64,000 nucleotides of DNA from Maribacter dokdonensis DSW-8 (lineage in GTDB: Bacteria; Bacteroidota; Bacteroidia; Flavobacteriales; Flavobacteriaceae): the NCBI RefSeq assembly GCF_001447995.1, contig NZ_LDPE01000001.1, positions 62,001 through 126,000 on the forward strand, read 5' to 3'. The translations under genes were made by a program, and so were the position numbers. Positions within the stretch are counted from its first letter, which is position 1. Every line of letters begins with the position of its first letter. Positions 49,956 through 58,693 of the stretch are shown in pieces. Below the pieces are notes generated by a model, which had not been told where the DNA came from, did no database searches, and worked only from the letters and a program-made list of their open reading frames with translations.

Positions 49956-50543
49956 TTATGTTACCAATTTTGATAATGTGTCATAAACTAGTTGGGTGGG
50001 CAGGCCAACGACACTAGTGTATGAGCCTTTGATTTCCTCAATACCTATTAGCCCTATCCATTCTTGAATTCCGTATGCGCCTGCTTTATCATAAGGTTTA
50101 TATTTTTCAATATAATGATGAATCTCTGATTTGGATAAATGCTTGAACTTGACTTCGGTAATCAAATGTTGTACAATTTGTCGTTCAACTGTGGTAAAAC
50201 ATACAGAAGAAATAACTTGATGCCAATCTCCGGAGAGCTTGCTTAGCATTTCTTTGGCTTCAGTATCATTTGCTGCTTTTGCCAAAGACTCATTCTTATG
50301 CCATACCACCGTATCAGACGTTATCAAAATATCTTCAGATTGAAGCTCATCTTTAAAAGCACTGGCTTTTAATTTAGCCAAATAATCCGAGATTTCTGCG
50401 CCCTGTAATTCTGATGGATACACTTCATCAATAGATTTTATCTGTACTTCAAAATCAAGCTCCATATCCTTGAAAAATTGATGTCTTCTTGGAGAGCCTG
50501 ATGCTAATATTAAGCGATAATCTTTTAACTTTTGTTTCAGCAT
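49956..50543 (-). CDS. Maf family nucleoside triphosphate pyrophosphatase
   Basis: 195 residues. Maf landmarks are RLILASGSPRRHQFFKDMELDF at the N-terminus, ILITSDTVVWHKNESLAKAAND, and DKAGAYGIQEWIGLIGIEEIKGSYTSVVGLPTQLV. The family removes pyrophosphate from non-canonical or excess dTTP/UTP-type nucleotides and is linked to cell-division arrest. It lies 3 bases after the KdsC-like gene in the same operon. Confidence 0.93.
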   Translation of the reverse strand: MLKQKLKDYRLILASGSPRRHQFFKDMELDFEVQIKSIDEVYPSELQGAEISDYLAKLKASAFKDELQSEDILITSDTVVWHKNESLAKAANDTEAKEMLSKLSGDWHQVISSVCFTTVERQIVQHLITEVKFKHLSKSEIHHYIEKYKPYDKAGAYGIQEWIGLIGIEEIKGSYTSVVGLPTQLVYDTLSKLVT

Positions 50544-50546
50544 GAT

Positions 50547-51074
50547 CTAATCGTTTGCTGCGCTAAAATGATTGGTCCAATCGCCACGTACTTTTAAAAC
50601 TTGCTCAATAACATCTCTTACGCAACCATGTCCACCATTTTTGTGAGATATGTATTTGCTTACATTCTTTACTTCTGCTACGGCGTTTTGCGGGCAGGTG
50701 GGTAGTGCAACAGCTTTCATGGGGGGGATATCTGGTATGTCATCTCCCATATATAAAATATTTTCTGCTTCTATATGGTATATGTCCATATACTCATCTA
50801 AAGCATCCATTTTATAATGTGCTCCCATATAAATATCCGTAACTCCTAAACCTCTTAGTCTAGTACGTACCCCTTCATTGGTGCCGCCAGTAATAATACA
50901 AACATTATAACCTTTGCTCAAGGCAACTTTAAGAGCATACCCGTCTTTTACACTCATATTGCGTAATAATTCTCCATTGCTGGTAATCATCAGGCTGCCG
51001 TCCGTGAATACACCATCGACATCGAAAATAAATGTTGTTATATCTTTTAAATACTCTTTATAGCTCTTTTCCAT
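50547..51074 (-). CDS. kdsC: KdsC-like HAD phosphatase (Kdo-8-phosphate phosphatase)
   Basis: 175 residues, the size of cap-less HAD subclass C0 enzymes that form tetramers. The catalytic DxD is in TFIFDVDGVFTDGSL. The motif II threonine is in CIITGGTNEG, the lysine is in YKMDALDEY, and GDDIPDIPPMKAV completes the set. The family removes phosphate from Kdo-8-phosphate for LPS synthesis; related enzymes act on other sugar acids, so the exact substrate is probable, not proven. It overlaps the DUF2520 gene by 17 bases. Confidence 0.85.
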   Translation of the reverse strand: MEKSYKEYLKDITTFIFDVDGVFTDGSLMITSNGELLRNMSVKDGYALKVALSKGYNVCIITGGTNEGVRTRLRGLGVTDIYMGAHYKMDALDEYMDIYHIEAENILYMGDDIPDIPPMKAVALPTCPQNAVAEVKNVSKYISHKNGGHGCVRDVIEQVLKVRGDWTNHFSAAND

Positions 51075-51822
51075 GTTTTTCTTTAATTGCGTTGCTTAAA
51101 AGGGTGTACAATTCCCTTTGGTGTTTGTTTTTTAATAGTTGTAAATGGTTGTGTAATGTTTTTTGATCACCTCTTTTGGCAGGTCCTGTCTGTGCTTGTA
51201 AAGGAGATAAATCATTTAATTTAGTGGCAGTTTCTGTGATTAAAGGTTTTAGAAGGTTAAAATCAATTTGATGTTCTTCACAAATTTCAGCTCCTAAGGT
51301 ATAGAGATAATTGGTGAAATTATTTACGAAAACGGCAGCAACGTGTAGTGTTTTTCGTTGTTCAGAATTTATTTCGACAACGGTATTGCTTAAAGTTTTG
51401 CCAAGACCGGTTAATAATTCCATATCGTTTTTAGTAGTTGCTTCTATGCAGATAGGTATAGAAGCAAATGAAACTATTTTGCCTTTTGTGAAGGTTTGTA
51501 AAGGATAAAATATGCCAGGTCTTTTTACCCCGTTCAAAACAGCAATGGAAGTGGCTCCAGAGGTATGGGCAACGAGTCCGTTTTTATCCTTGAAAAAGCC
51601 TGATACTGAACCAATAGCATCATCGGAAATTGCTAAAAGGTAAATATCCGCATTTGGTATATTGGTAAAGTCAGTATTCACCAATAGTTTATCTTTTACA
51701 AATTCTAAGTGTGTGTTGTTTCTACCTACTACTTGTTTAATATTAACACCATCGGTTTGTTGTAAGGCATAATAAAGATTTTGCGCTACATTACCGGTGC
51801 CAACTATTACTACGGATATCAT
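51058..51822 (-). CDS. Rossmann-fold DUF2520 protein
   Basis: 254 residues from the ATG at 51822 (MISVVIVGTGNVAQNL); an upstream start at 51837 would add five residues. The N-terminal NAD(P)-binding domain reads VVIVGTGNVAQNLYYALQ. The C-terminal DUF2520 helical domain contains HVAAVFVNNFTNYLYTLG and LLKPLITETATKLNDL. The architecture is that of 6-phosphogluconate-dehydrogenase-like or ketopantoate-reductase-like oxidoreductases, with unknown substrate. It heads the operon DUF2520, KdsC-like, Maf, lipoprotein, MscS-like and is divergent from ccsBA. Confidence 0.85.
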   Translation of the reverse strand: MISVVIVGTGNVAQNLYYALQQTDGVNIKQVVGRNNTHLEFVKDKLLVNTDFTNIPNADIYLLAISDDAIGSVSGFFKDKNGLVAHTSGATSIAVLNGVKRPGIFYPLQTFTKGKIVSFASIPICIEATTKNDMELLTGLGKTLSNTVVEINSEQRKTLHVAAVFVNNFTNYLYTLGAEICEEHQIDFNLLKPLITETATKLNDLSPLQAQTGPAKRGDQKTLHNHLQLLKNKHQRELYTLLSNAIKEKHGKEL

Positions 51823-51925
51823 GGCGCAAAAGTACAAAGTTTATAGATCTATTGTTGTATTAAAATTAACAGTTTCAAAGACGTTATAAAGTGGTAAAAG
51901 TCATTCGTAAATGGTGAAAAGGCCT

Positions 51926-51933
51926 TATTTTTG
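51926..51933 (+). promoter_or_regulatory. Bacteroidetes -7 promoter box for ccsBA
   Basis: TATTTTTG matches TAnnTTTG and lies 27 bases before the ATG at 51961. It overlaps an in-frame TTG at 51931, which makes that TTG an unlikely start codon. Confidence 0.5.
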
Positions 51934-51960
51934 CAACTTGAAAATCAACTCCTATCTTCC

Positions 51961-54900
51961 ATGACGGAAATGTTCAAGAAAATATTCTTCTCTACGCGTT
52001 TAATGTCCATTTTGTTTATTGTTTTTGCCACGGCTATGGCATTCGGTACTTTTATTGAAAGCTGGTATAGTACAGAAACTGCTAGAATTTGGATTTATAA
52101 TACCTGGTGGTTTGAGCTTATAATGGTGTTCTTCGTTATCAATTTTATTGGTAATATTTCTAGATACCGTTTATTAAGATGGGAAAAGTGGCCAGTACTA
52201 ATTTTGCACCTGTCATGGGTCTTGATCATTGTTGGTGCCTTTGTAACGCGTTACATTAGTTTTGAGGGCATGATGCCTATAAGAGAGGGGAATACAGAGA
52301 ATGTGTTCTACTCAGATAAAACATACTTAACCGTTTATGTTGACGGTGAAATTGATGGTGAACCTCGAAGAAAAATTTTAGAGGACGATTTGATCGTTAC
52401 TCCCGAAGCAATAAAATCTAACTTACCATGGAGTGCCGATTTCAATGGTGAAGATTTTGAAATTTCCTATGTTGAATTTATAAAGGGAGCTAAACAAGGT
52501 TTGTTACCGGACCCAAAAGGAACTAAGTTTTTAAAAATTGTTGAAGCTGGCGATGGTGAAAGACATGATCATTTTTTAGAAGATGGTAAAGTCTCTAGTA
52601 TTCATAACGTGTTATTTGCCCTGAATAATAAGACAGATGGGGCAATCAATATTATGACGACCGATTCATTATATCAAATTTATGCTCCTTTTGATGGTAA
52701 TTTTATGCGAATGGCAGACCAATTTCAAGGGGTTTTGGTTAAAGACAGTGTACAACCTTTACAGTTAAGGTCATTGTATAATACGGCAGGTATGCAATTT
52801 GTAATACCTGATTCTATTACCCAAGGCTCATATGGTATTGTTGAAATTCCAGAAGATGAGAAAACAAAAATGGATCAAGATGCCATTGTTTTTGATGTAT
52901 CGGCCAATGGAGAAACAAAACAAATAAAATTATTGGGTAGCAAAGGCCCATCTGATTTTAGTGAGAAGGTTAATGTAGGCGGACTCAATTTTTCCATTAG
53001 ATATGGATCTAAGGTACATGAGTTGCCATTCGGTATTAAATTGAACGATTTTATCGCCGAAAAATATCCTGGTACAGAAAAAGGTTATGCCTCTTTTATG
53101 AGTAGGGTGACTATTGAAGATGAAAGACCTTTTGATTACGATATTTTTATGAACCATGTATTGGACCATGAAGGTTATCGTTTTTTTCAATCTGGTTTTG
53201 ATCCTGATGAAAAGGGGACTACATTATCTGTAAATCATGACTTTTGGGGAACTTGGATCACCTACATTGGTTATTTTCTTTTGTATATAGGTTTAATGGG
53301 AATTATGTTCTTCGGGAAAACTCGTTTTCAAGATTTAGCAGATTCTTTAGATAAGCTTAAAATTAAAAAGAAAAAAATGTTTGGTGTTGTTACCCTTTTA
53401 ATGGCATTCTCTTTTTCTTCTTTTGCCCAAGAACAACATACACCAGAAGAGGGTCACCAACAGGCGCCTAGCAAAATGCAGATCGATTCTTTGCTTGAAG
53501 CTAGTATGGTCAGTAAAGCTCATGCCGATAAGTTTGGTAAATTGGTAATACAAGATGAAGGTGGGCGTATGAAGCCTATCAATACATTTTCATCTGAACT
53601 TCTTCGTAAGCTTAGTTTAAAAGATTCTTACTTAGGATATACATCTGATCAAATTTTACTTTCAATGATGATGAATCCGGCGGTTTGGTACAATACTGAA
53701 TTTATTGCCTTGGACAAAAAATCGCAAAACGATAGTATTAGAAAAATTATAGGTATTCCTTCTGGTCAGAAATACGTTAAAGCAACTGATTTCTTTGATA
53801 AAAAAGGACAGTACAAATTAGAACCTTTTTTAAGAGAAGCTACCGCTACCAACAATCCAAACAAATTTCAACAAGATTTTAAGGATGCCAATATCCGATT
53901 AAGTCTATTGAATCAGGCTTTAGGACAAGACATTGTTAAGATTTTTCCATTGTTGGACGATGAAAATAATAAATGGATTTCCGCTGTTGAATATAGGGGT
54001 GGGCAGTATGAGATTAGAGATTCTTTGTACGCGAATTTTGTAAAAAATGCAATGCCTTATTATTTAATGACACTAGGCAAAGCGCAACAAAGTGGAGACT
54101 ATGCTTCTGCTGATAAATTATTGGCTGCATTTCATCAAAATCAGCTAAACCATGGTAGTGAGGTGTTGCCATCTCAACAGAAGATAGATACAGAGGTAAT
54201 CTACAACAAGCTGAACATTTTTAATAGGTTGTACCAATATTATGCCTTAGTAGGTCTTTTAATGTTCTTTGTTCTAATATTTCAAATTTTCAAAGATCGT
54301 TCCATTTGGAGAGTGGCAATTTATTTTTTCAAAGGAACTATCATGTTGTTGTTCATTTGGCATACCGCTGGTCTAATATTACGTTGGTATATCTCTGGGC
54401 ATGCACCTTGGAGTAACGCTTATGAAAGTATTCTATATGTAGCTTGGGCTACTATGGGAATTGGCTGGGCCTTGGGTCGTAAAAGTGACATGACTTTTGC
54501 GGCATCTGCATTTGTTACTTCAATGTTATTGTGGATAGCGCACCAAAGTTGGATCGATCCATCTATTGCCAACTTACAGCCAGTTTTGGACAGTTATTGG
54601 TTAATGATTCATGTTGCGGTAATTGTGGGTAGTTATGGTCCCTTGACCGTAGGTATGATATTAGGTCTGGTATCCTTGATTTTAATGATTTTGACTACCC
54701 AAAAGAATAAAGAACGTATGGCAATCAATATCAAAGAATTGACCATTATTAATGAACTTGCCTTAACCACAGGTCTTGTAATGCTTACCATAGGTAACTT
54801 TTTAGGTGGTCAATGGGCCAATGAAAGTTGGGGGCGTTATTGGGGTTGGGATCCAAAAGAAACTTGGGCATTGATTTCCATAATGATCTACGCCTTTGTA

Positions 54901-55140
54901 ATACACACCAGATTAGTGCCGGGTCTTAGAGGTAAATGGACATTTAACTTTATGAGTGTTGTTGCCTTTGGTAGTATTATGATGACATATTTTGGTGTAA
55001 ATTTTTACCTGGTAGGTCTACATAGTTATGCAAGTGGAGCACAGGTTATTACGCCAACATTTATATATTATTTGGTTGCTGGAGTTTTAGTACTGGGCGG
55101 AATTAGCTTTTGGAGATATAAAGTTAATTATAGTAAATAA
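51961..55140 (+). CDS. ccsBA: Cytochrome c biogenesis protein CcsBA (fused ResB-CcsA)
   Basis: 1059 residues from the ATG at 51961; an in-frame TTG at 51931 lies inside the promoter box. The N-terminal ResB part (about 1-460) starts with MFKKIFFSTRLMSILFIVFATAMAFGTFIESWYSTETARIWIYNTWWFELIMVFFVINF. After a periplasmic region, the C-terminal CcsA part has the haem-handling WWD motif (WGRYWGWDPKETWALIS, about 957-973), with flanking His in HTRLVPGLRG and later HSYASG. System II assembly attaches haem to c-type cytochromes at CXXCH. The gene is single, with a downstream bidirectional terminator. Confidence 0.94.
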   Translation: MTEMFKKIFFSTRLMSILFIVFATAMAFGTFIESWYSTETARIWIYNTWWFELIMVFFVINFIGNISRYRLLRWEKWPVLILHLSWVLIIVGAFVTRYISFEGMMPIREGNTENVFYSDKTYLTVYVDGEIDGEPRRKILEDDLIVTPEAIKSNLPWSADFNGEDFEISYVEFIKGAKQGLLPDPKGTKFLKIVEAGDGERHDHFLEDGKVSSIHNVLFALNNKTDGAINIMTTDSLYQIYAPFDGNFMRMADQFQGVLVKDSVQPLQLRSLYNTAGMQFVIPDSITQGSYGIVEIPEDEKTKMDQDAIVFDVSANGETKQIKLLGSKGPSDFSEKVNVGGLNFSIRYGSKVHELPFGIKLNDFIAEKYPGTEKGYASFMSRVTIEDERPFDYDIFMNHVLDHEGYRFFQSGFDPDEKGTTLSVNHDFWGTWITYIGYFLLYIGLMGIMFFGKTRFQDLADSLDKLKIKKKKMFGVVTLLMAFSFSSFAQEQHTPEEGHQQAPSKMQIDSLLEASMVSKAHADKFGKLVIQDEGGRMKPINTFSSELLRKLSLKDSYLGYTSDQILLSMMMNPAVWYNTEFIALDKKSQNDSIRKIIGIPSGQKYVKATDFFDKKGQYKLEPFLREATATNNPNKFQQDFKDANIRLSLLNQALGQDIVKIFPLLDDENNKWISAVEYRGGQYEIRDSLYANFVKNAMPYYLMTLGKAQQSGDYASADKLLAAFHQNQLNHGSEVLPSQQKIDTEVIYNKLNIFNRLYQYYALVGLLMFFVLIFQIFKDRSIWRVAIYFFKGTIMLLFIWHTAGLILRWYISGHAPWSNAYESILYVAWATMGIGWALGRKSDMTFAASAFVTSMLLWIAHQSWIDPSIANLQPVLDSYWLMIHVAVIVGSYGPLTVGMILGLVSLILMILTTQKNKERMAINIKELTIINELALTTGLVMLTIGNFLGGQWANESWGRYWGWDPKETWALISIMIYAFVIHTRLVPGLRGKWTFNFMSVVAFGSIMMTYFGVNFYLVGLHSYASGAQVITPTFIYYLVAGVLVLGGISFWRYKVNYSK

Positions 55141-55162
55141 AAATAAGTATAGTATATAGTAT

Positions 55163-55197
55163 AAAAAGCCTCATGGAAATTTCCATGAGGCTTTTTG
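55163..55197. terminator. Bidirectional terminator between ccsBA and the M14 gene
   Basis: AAAAAGCCTCATGGAA pairs perfectly with TTCCATGAGGCTTTTT with an AT loop, giving a 15-16 bp stem with A and T runs on each side. Confidence 0.9.
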
Positions 55198-55217
55198 TTT
55201 TTAGTTACTCGTTAATT

Positions 55218-56489
55218 TTAATCTTTATTATCCAATAAATCCATTAATTCTTCGGCTGCTACCTTTCCTTTTTCCTTTAAAAAATCTCTAGGCGTATTAT
55301 CGCCTAATTCAAAAACTATGGCCGGCATATGGTGGTTAACGTAAAAGTAATTTCTAGATACCATTGTTGGTTTTATTTCTGTTGATGGTTTTACATTGGT
55401 ATGCTTCTGTGGTAGTCTATTGGTTATATTATTTATCCAGTCGAATACAATTTTGCCTTTATTACCGGTAATCGTAGAATCTATTGGATAGTAAATATCG
55501 TCCCAGGTGGAATGAAAATCTGCACCAAATACAAATTCATAACCCTCAGATTCCTTTTTTACAAGAAAGTCCCTTACGCTTTGTGTTTCGGGTTGATTGA
55601 AATCTTGCCAATCTCGGTTTAAATCAATTCCGCCCATGTTGTGTCTCCAATGGCCATTGTCTACCCCATCAGGATTCATTAACGGAACTACGAACAAGTC
55701 ATAGTTATCTCTAAATTTTTGAGCCTTTGGCGAATCTCCGCTCAAAGTTTCAATAAATGATTTCATGGCAAGAAAACCGGTAACCTCTGGCGGATGTTGT
55801 CTAGAAATGACCATAACGGCTTTTTTGTGGTCTCCAGTACTCACTTCCATTAAATTCATTGCTCTTTGTTCTTTGCTTTTGCCAATTTCATAGGTTGAAA
55901 TAAAGTCTTTGGTAGCTAATGAATCAATCCAATTTTTTACCCTAGTGGATCCGTAAAGTTCTTGTGCTGTAATATAAATAGGGGATTTATCTATATTTAC
56001 TTTTATCTCTACCATTTCCGGTACTGCCTTTATACCAAATGAGCCAGAACCTTGGTTGATACTGGTAAAATTGGTGCTGTCCAATGGTGTAAAATGCAAT
56101 CCATCTGTACTAATTTTAGGGTAGTATCTACTACGTGAATCTTGATAGGTCATTTTTATGGTTATGGTCTTTGGAGTGTTAGACCACACTTTAAATGCAT
56201 ACCACGGGCTCACATTAACAGGAGTATTCTCTGCAGTAATCAAAGTAGTGTAGTGATTGTTGCCATCAAAAGTAACCCCGTTTAATCTTCCGCTTTCAAA
56301 GTCGTTGCTAAAGAATACAGTTTCACTATCAAAGGTCCATACGCCTTTCCATTGCTTTTGTACTGGTTTAGATAGGGTAGATACCACAGCACTTTTACCT
56401 TGTCCTTGATATCCTTTGGCAATAGGTTCCTGATTTTTACAAGATAAAATCAACATACAGATCACTATGGTAATTATCGTTTTTTTCAT
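55218..56489 (-). CDS. M14-family zinc carboxypeptidase lipoprotein
   Basis: 423 residues. A lipoprotein signal (LILSC, Cys17) precedes an N-terminal beta domain (about 40-180). An M14 peptidase domain follows, with zinc ligands in QHPPEVTG (H232, E235) and H326 in FHSTWDD, an NPDGVDNGHWRHNMGGIDLNRDW substrate-binding stretch and the catalytic Glu in FELGDN (E394). It is probably anchored in the outer membrane and trims peptides outside the cytoplasm. The gene is single. Confidence 0.9.
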   Translation of the reverse strand: MKKTIITIVICMLILSCKNQEPIAKGYQGQGKSAVVSTLSKPVQKQWKGVWTFDSETVFFSNDFESGRLNGVTFDGNNHYTTLITAENTPVNVSPWYAFKVWSNTPKTITIKMTYQDSRSRYYPKISTDGLHFTPLDSTNFTSINQGSGSFGIKAVPEMVEIKVNIDKSPIYITAQELYGSTRVKNWIDSLATKDFISTYEIGKSKEQRAMNLMEVSTGDHKKAVMVISRQHPPEVTGFLAMKSFIETLSGDSPKAQKFRDNYDLFVVPLMNPDGVDNGHWRHNMGGIDLNRDWQDFNQPETQSVRDFLVKKESEGYEFVFGADFHSTWDDIYYPIDSTITGNKGKIVFDWINNITNRLPQKHTNVKPSTEIKPTMVSRNYFYVNHHMPAIVFELGDNTPRDFLKEKGKVAAEELMDLLDNKD

Positions 56490-56790
56490 AATTCTTTGGT
56501 ATTCTTTAAGCCTAGTCTATTTATTTTGAAGACTAACCTACATTATTCATTATAAATCTATCAACAAAAAAGAAAAATGAACTCATGGAATATAGTTTAA
56601 TTACAACTTTTCAATAATTCTTAATACTAGCATCCTTCTATTAAATTTTAATGAATATAAGTTGCTTGTGAATGATTGTAAAGGGCGAATAATGTTGCTT
56701 GGTTTTTTGTTTTATCTAATCAGGTAGGGTATGAGTTAAGGGTGTCATTACGTTCAATTTCCTTACCTTTATTTTTTATAATTTTTGCAT
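56490..56790. other. Intergenic region with no recognised feature
   Basis: This divergent gap between the M14 and trans-sulfuration genes is AT-rich and non-coding. I looked for a SAM-type riboswitch ahead of the sulfur gene and saw none. A promoter-like TATAATTTTTGC lies just before the ATG at 56791. Confidence 0.5.
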
Positions 56791-57942
56791 ATGAATTCGA
56801 AGATAAAAGGATTAAATACTATTTGTACCCATGTGGGTGAATTAGAAGATAAGCAGCACAAAGGCGCAGTTTCTCCACTATATATGAGTACTTCTTACGC
56901 CTATGAAGATGTTGATGTAAAACGCTATCCAAGATATTTTAATACACCCAACCAAGAAGGTCTTTGTAAAAAGATCGCAGCGTTAGAACATGCAGAATCT
57001 GCATTGATATTTGGTAGTGGAATGGCGGCTGTAAGCACCTCTCTATTAGCGTTTTTGGGTGCTGGTGATCATGTAGTGCTACAGCAGACGCTTTATGGGG
57101 GAACCTATAATTTAATCAATGAGGAGTTTTCTAAATACGGTATTGAATACTCTTTTACGTCAGGATGGAACGCCGATGCTTTTGAGGCAGAAATAAAGGC
57201 AAATACCAAAGTTATTTATATAGAAACGCCATCTAATCCTTTATTGACTATAACAGATTTAGAGGCAATAGCGGTCATGGCTAAAAAACATGGTTTAATA
57301 ACCATGATTGATAATACTTTTGCTAGTCCGGTAAATCAAAACCCAATTGATTTTGGAATTGATATCGTAATTCATAGTGCAACCAAATATATGGGTGGGC
57401 ATTCGGATATTTGTGCAGGGGCAGTAGCCTCAACAACAGAAAATATGGATCGCATTTTTCAATTGGCGAAGAATTTTGGAGGAAGTTTAAGTGATTATAC
57501 GGTATGGTTGCTAGAAAGAAGTATGAAAACCATGGGCATACGCGTTAAAGCGCAAAATGGAAATGCTTTGGCAATGGCAATTTTTTTAGACGGATTGGAA
57601 GAGGTTGAAAAAGTATATTATCCTGGTTTACCAACACATATAGATCACGATATTGCCAAAAAACAAATGAAAGGATATGGTGGTATGTTATCATTTGAAT
57701 TGAATGAAAAATTAGATTCTTCAAAGTTCCAAAAAGCTTTGAACCTTATAAAACCATCAATGAGTTTGGCAGGTGTAGAAAGCACTGTATTATCCCCAAC
57801 ACAAACATCACACGCCTTAATGAGTGCAGAAGTAAGGGCTGAACAAGGTATTTCTGACGGATTAATTCGATTTTCGTTAGGAATTGAGGAAATAGAAGAC
57901 TTAAAGAACGATATTCAACAAGCATTGAATTCAATTAAATAA
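56791..57942 (+). CDS. Trans-sulfuration PLP enzyme (cystathionine gamma-synthase/beta-lyase type)
   Basis: 383 residues from the ATG at 56791; the in-frame TTG two codons earlier is unlikely. Cys/Met metabolism PLP-enzyme motifs: TICTHVGE, ALIFGSGMAAVSTSLLAFLGAGDHVVLQQTLYGGTYNL, YIETPSNPLLTITD, and the Schiff-base Lys in HSATKYMGGHSDICAG. GDGLIRFSLGIE-type ending is also present. Cystathionine synthase, cystathionine lyase and methionine gamma-lyase activity cannot be distinguished by eye. bshB1 follows after 34 bases, so the operon links cysteine supply to bacillithiol, which contains cysteine. Confidence 0.9.
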   Translation: MNSKIKGLNTICTHVGELEDKQHKGAVSPLYMSTSYAYEDVDVKRYPRYFNTPNQEGLCKKIAALEHAESALIFGSGMAAVSTSLLAFLGAGDHVVLQQTLYGGTYNLINEEFSKYGIEYSFTSGWNADAFEAEIKANTKVIYIETPSNPLLTITDLEAIAVMAKKHGLITMIDNTFASPVNQNPIDFGIDIVIHSATKYMGGHSDICAGAVASTTENMDRIFQLAKNFGGSLSDYTVWLLERSMKTMGIRVKAQNGNALAMAIFLDGLEEVEKVYYPGLPTHIDHDIAKKQMKGYGGMLSFELNEKLDSSKFQKALNLIKPSMSLAGVESTVLSPTQTSHALMSAEVRAEQGISDGLIRFSLGIEEIEDLKNDIQQALNSIK

Positions 57943-57976
57943 ATTAATAATTAGTAGTACTAAGAAAGAATATAAA

Positions 57977-58693
57977 ATGAAATTGGATATTTTGGTTTTT
58001 GGAGCACACCCTGATGATGCTGAACTTGGGGCAGGAGGTACCATTGCAAAAGAAATAGCACTTGGGAAAAAAGTAGGTATAGTAGATTTAACACGTGGTG
58101 AATTGGGCACAAGAGGTTCTGCTGAGATACGTGATAAGGAATCTGCCGCTGCTGCAAAAGTTTTAGGTGTAGCTGTGCGAGAAAATTTAAAGTTTAGAGA
58201 TGGTTTTTTCGTTAATGATGAGGAGCATCAACTGGAAGTCATAAAAATGATACGTAAATACCAGCCTAATACCGTTTTATGCAATGCTATTGATGATAGA
58301 CATATAGACCATGGTAAAGGAAGTAAGTTGGTCAGTGATGCCTGTTTTTTAAGTGGGTTGAGAAGAATAGAAACAACAGTTGGGAAGGAAAACCAAAAAG
58401 AATGGAGACCTAAACAAGTTTACCATTATATACAATGGAAAAATATTACACCAGATTTTGTGGTGGATATTAGTGGCTATATGGAAGAAAAAACCAATTC
58501 AATTCTGGCATATGCCTCTCAATTTCACGACCCTAATAGTAATGAGCCAGAAACGCCAATAAGTAGCAAAACTTTTATACAAAGCGTTAAGTATAGGGCA
58601 GAAGACTTAGGTAGATTGGTCGGTGTCGATTATGCAGAAGGATTTACAGTAGAAAGGTTGGTAGCTGTAGATTCTCTTGATAACTTGATTTAA
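57977..58693 (+). CDS. bshB1: Bacillithiol biosynthesis deacetylase BshB1
   Basis: 238 residues. The PIG-L-type zinc motif AHPDD (10-14) opens LDILVFGAHPDDAELGAGGTIAKE. It is followed by VDLTRGELGTRGSAEIRDKESAAAAKVLGV and DDRHIDHGKGSKLVSDACFLSGL, the BshB1 hallmark region. It removes acetate from GlcNAc-malate, the second step of bacillithiol synthesis. It is in operon with the trans-sulfuration gene and overlaps the convergent histidine kinase by 4 bases. Confidence 0.93.
   Translation: MKLDILVFGAHPDDAELGAGGTIAKEIALGKKVGIVDLTRGELGTRGSAEIRDKESAAAAKVLGVAVRENLKFRDGFFVNDEEHQLEVIKMIRKYQPNTVLCNAIDDRHIDHGKGSKLVSDACFLSGLRRIETTVGKENQKEWRPKQVYHYIQWKNITPDFVVDISGYMEEKTNSILAYASQFHDPNSNEPETPISSKTFIQSVKYRAEDLGRLVGVDYAEGFTVERLVAVDSLDNLI

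Noticed and set aside
51931..51960. TTG start for ccsBA
   Set aside because: The TTG is part of a TAnnTTTG promoter box; the ATG at 51961 begins the typical MTEMFKK hydrophilic lead-in.
56490..56790. SAM-type riboswitch upstream of the trans-sulfuration gene
   Set aside because: No recognisable conserved core or helices were found by eye; only AT-rich sequence with a promoter-like box.
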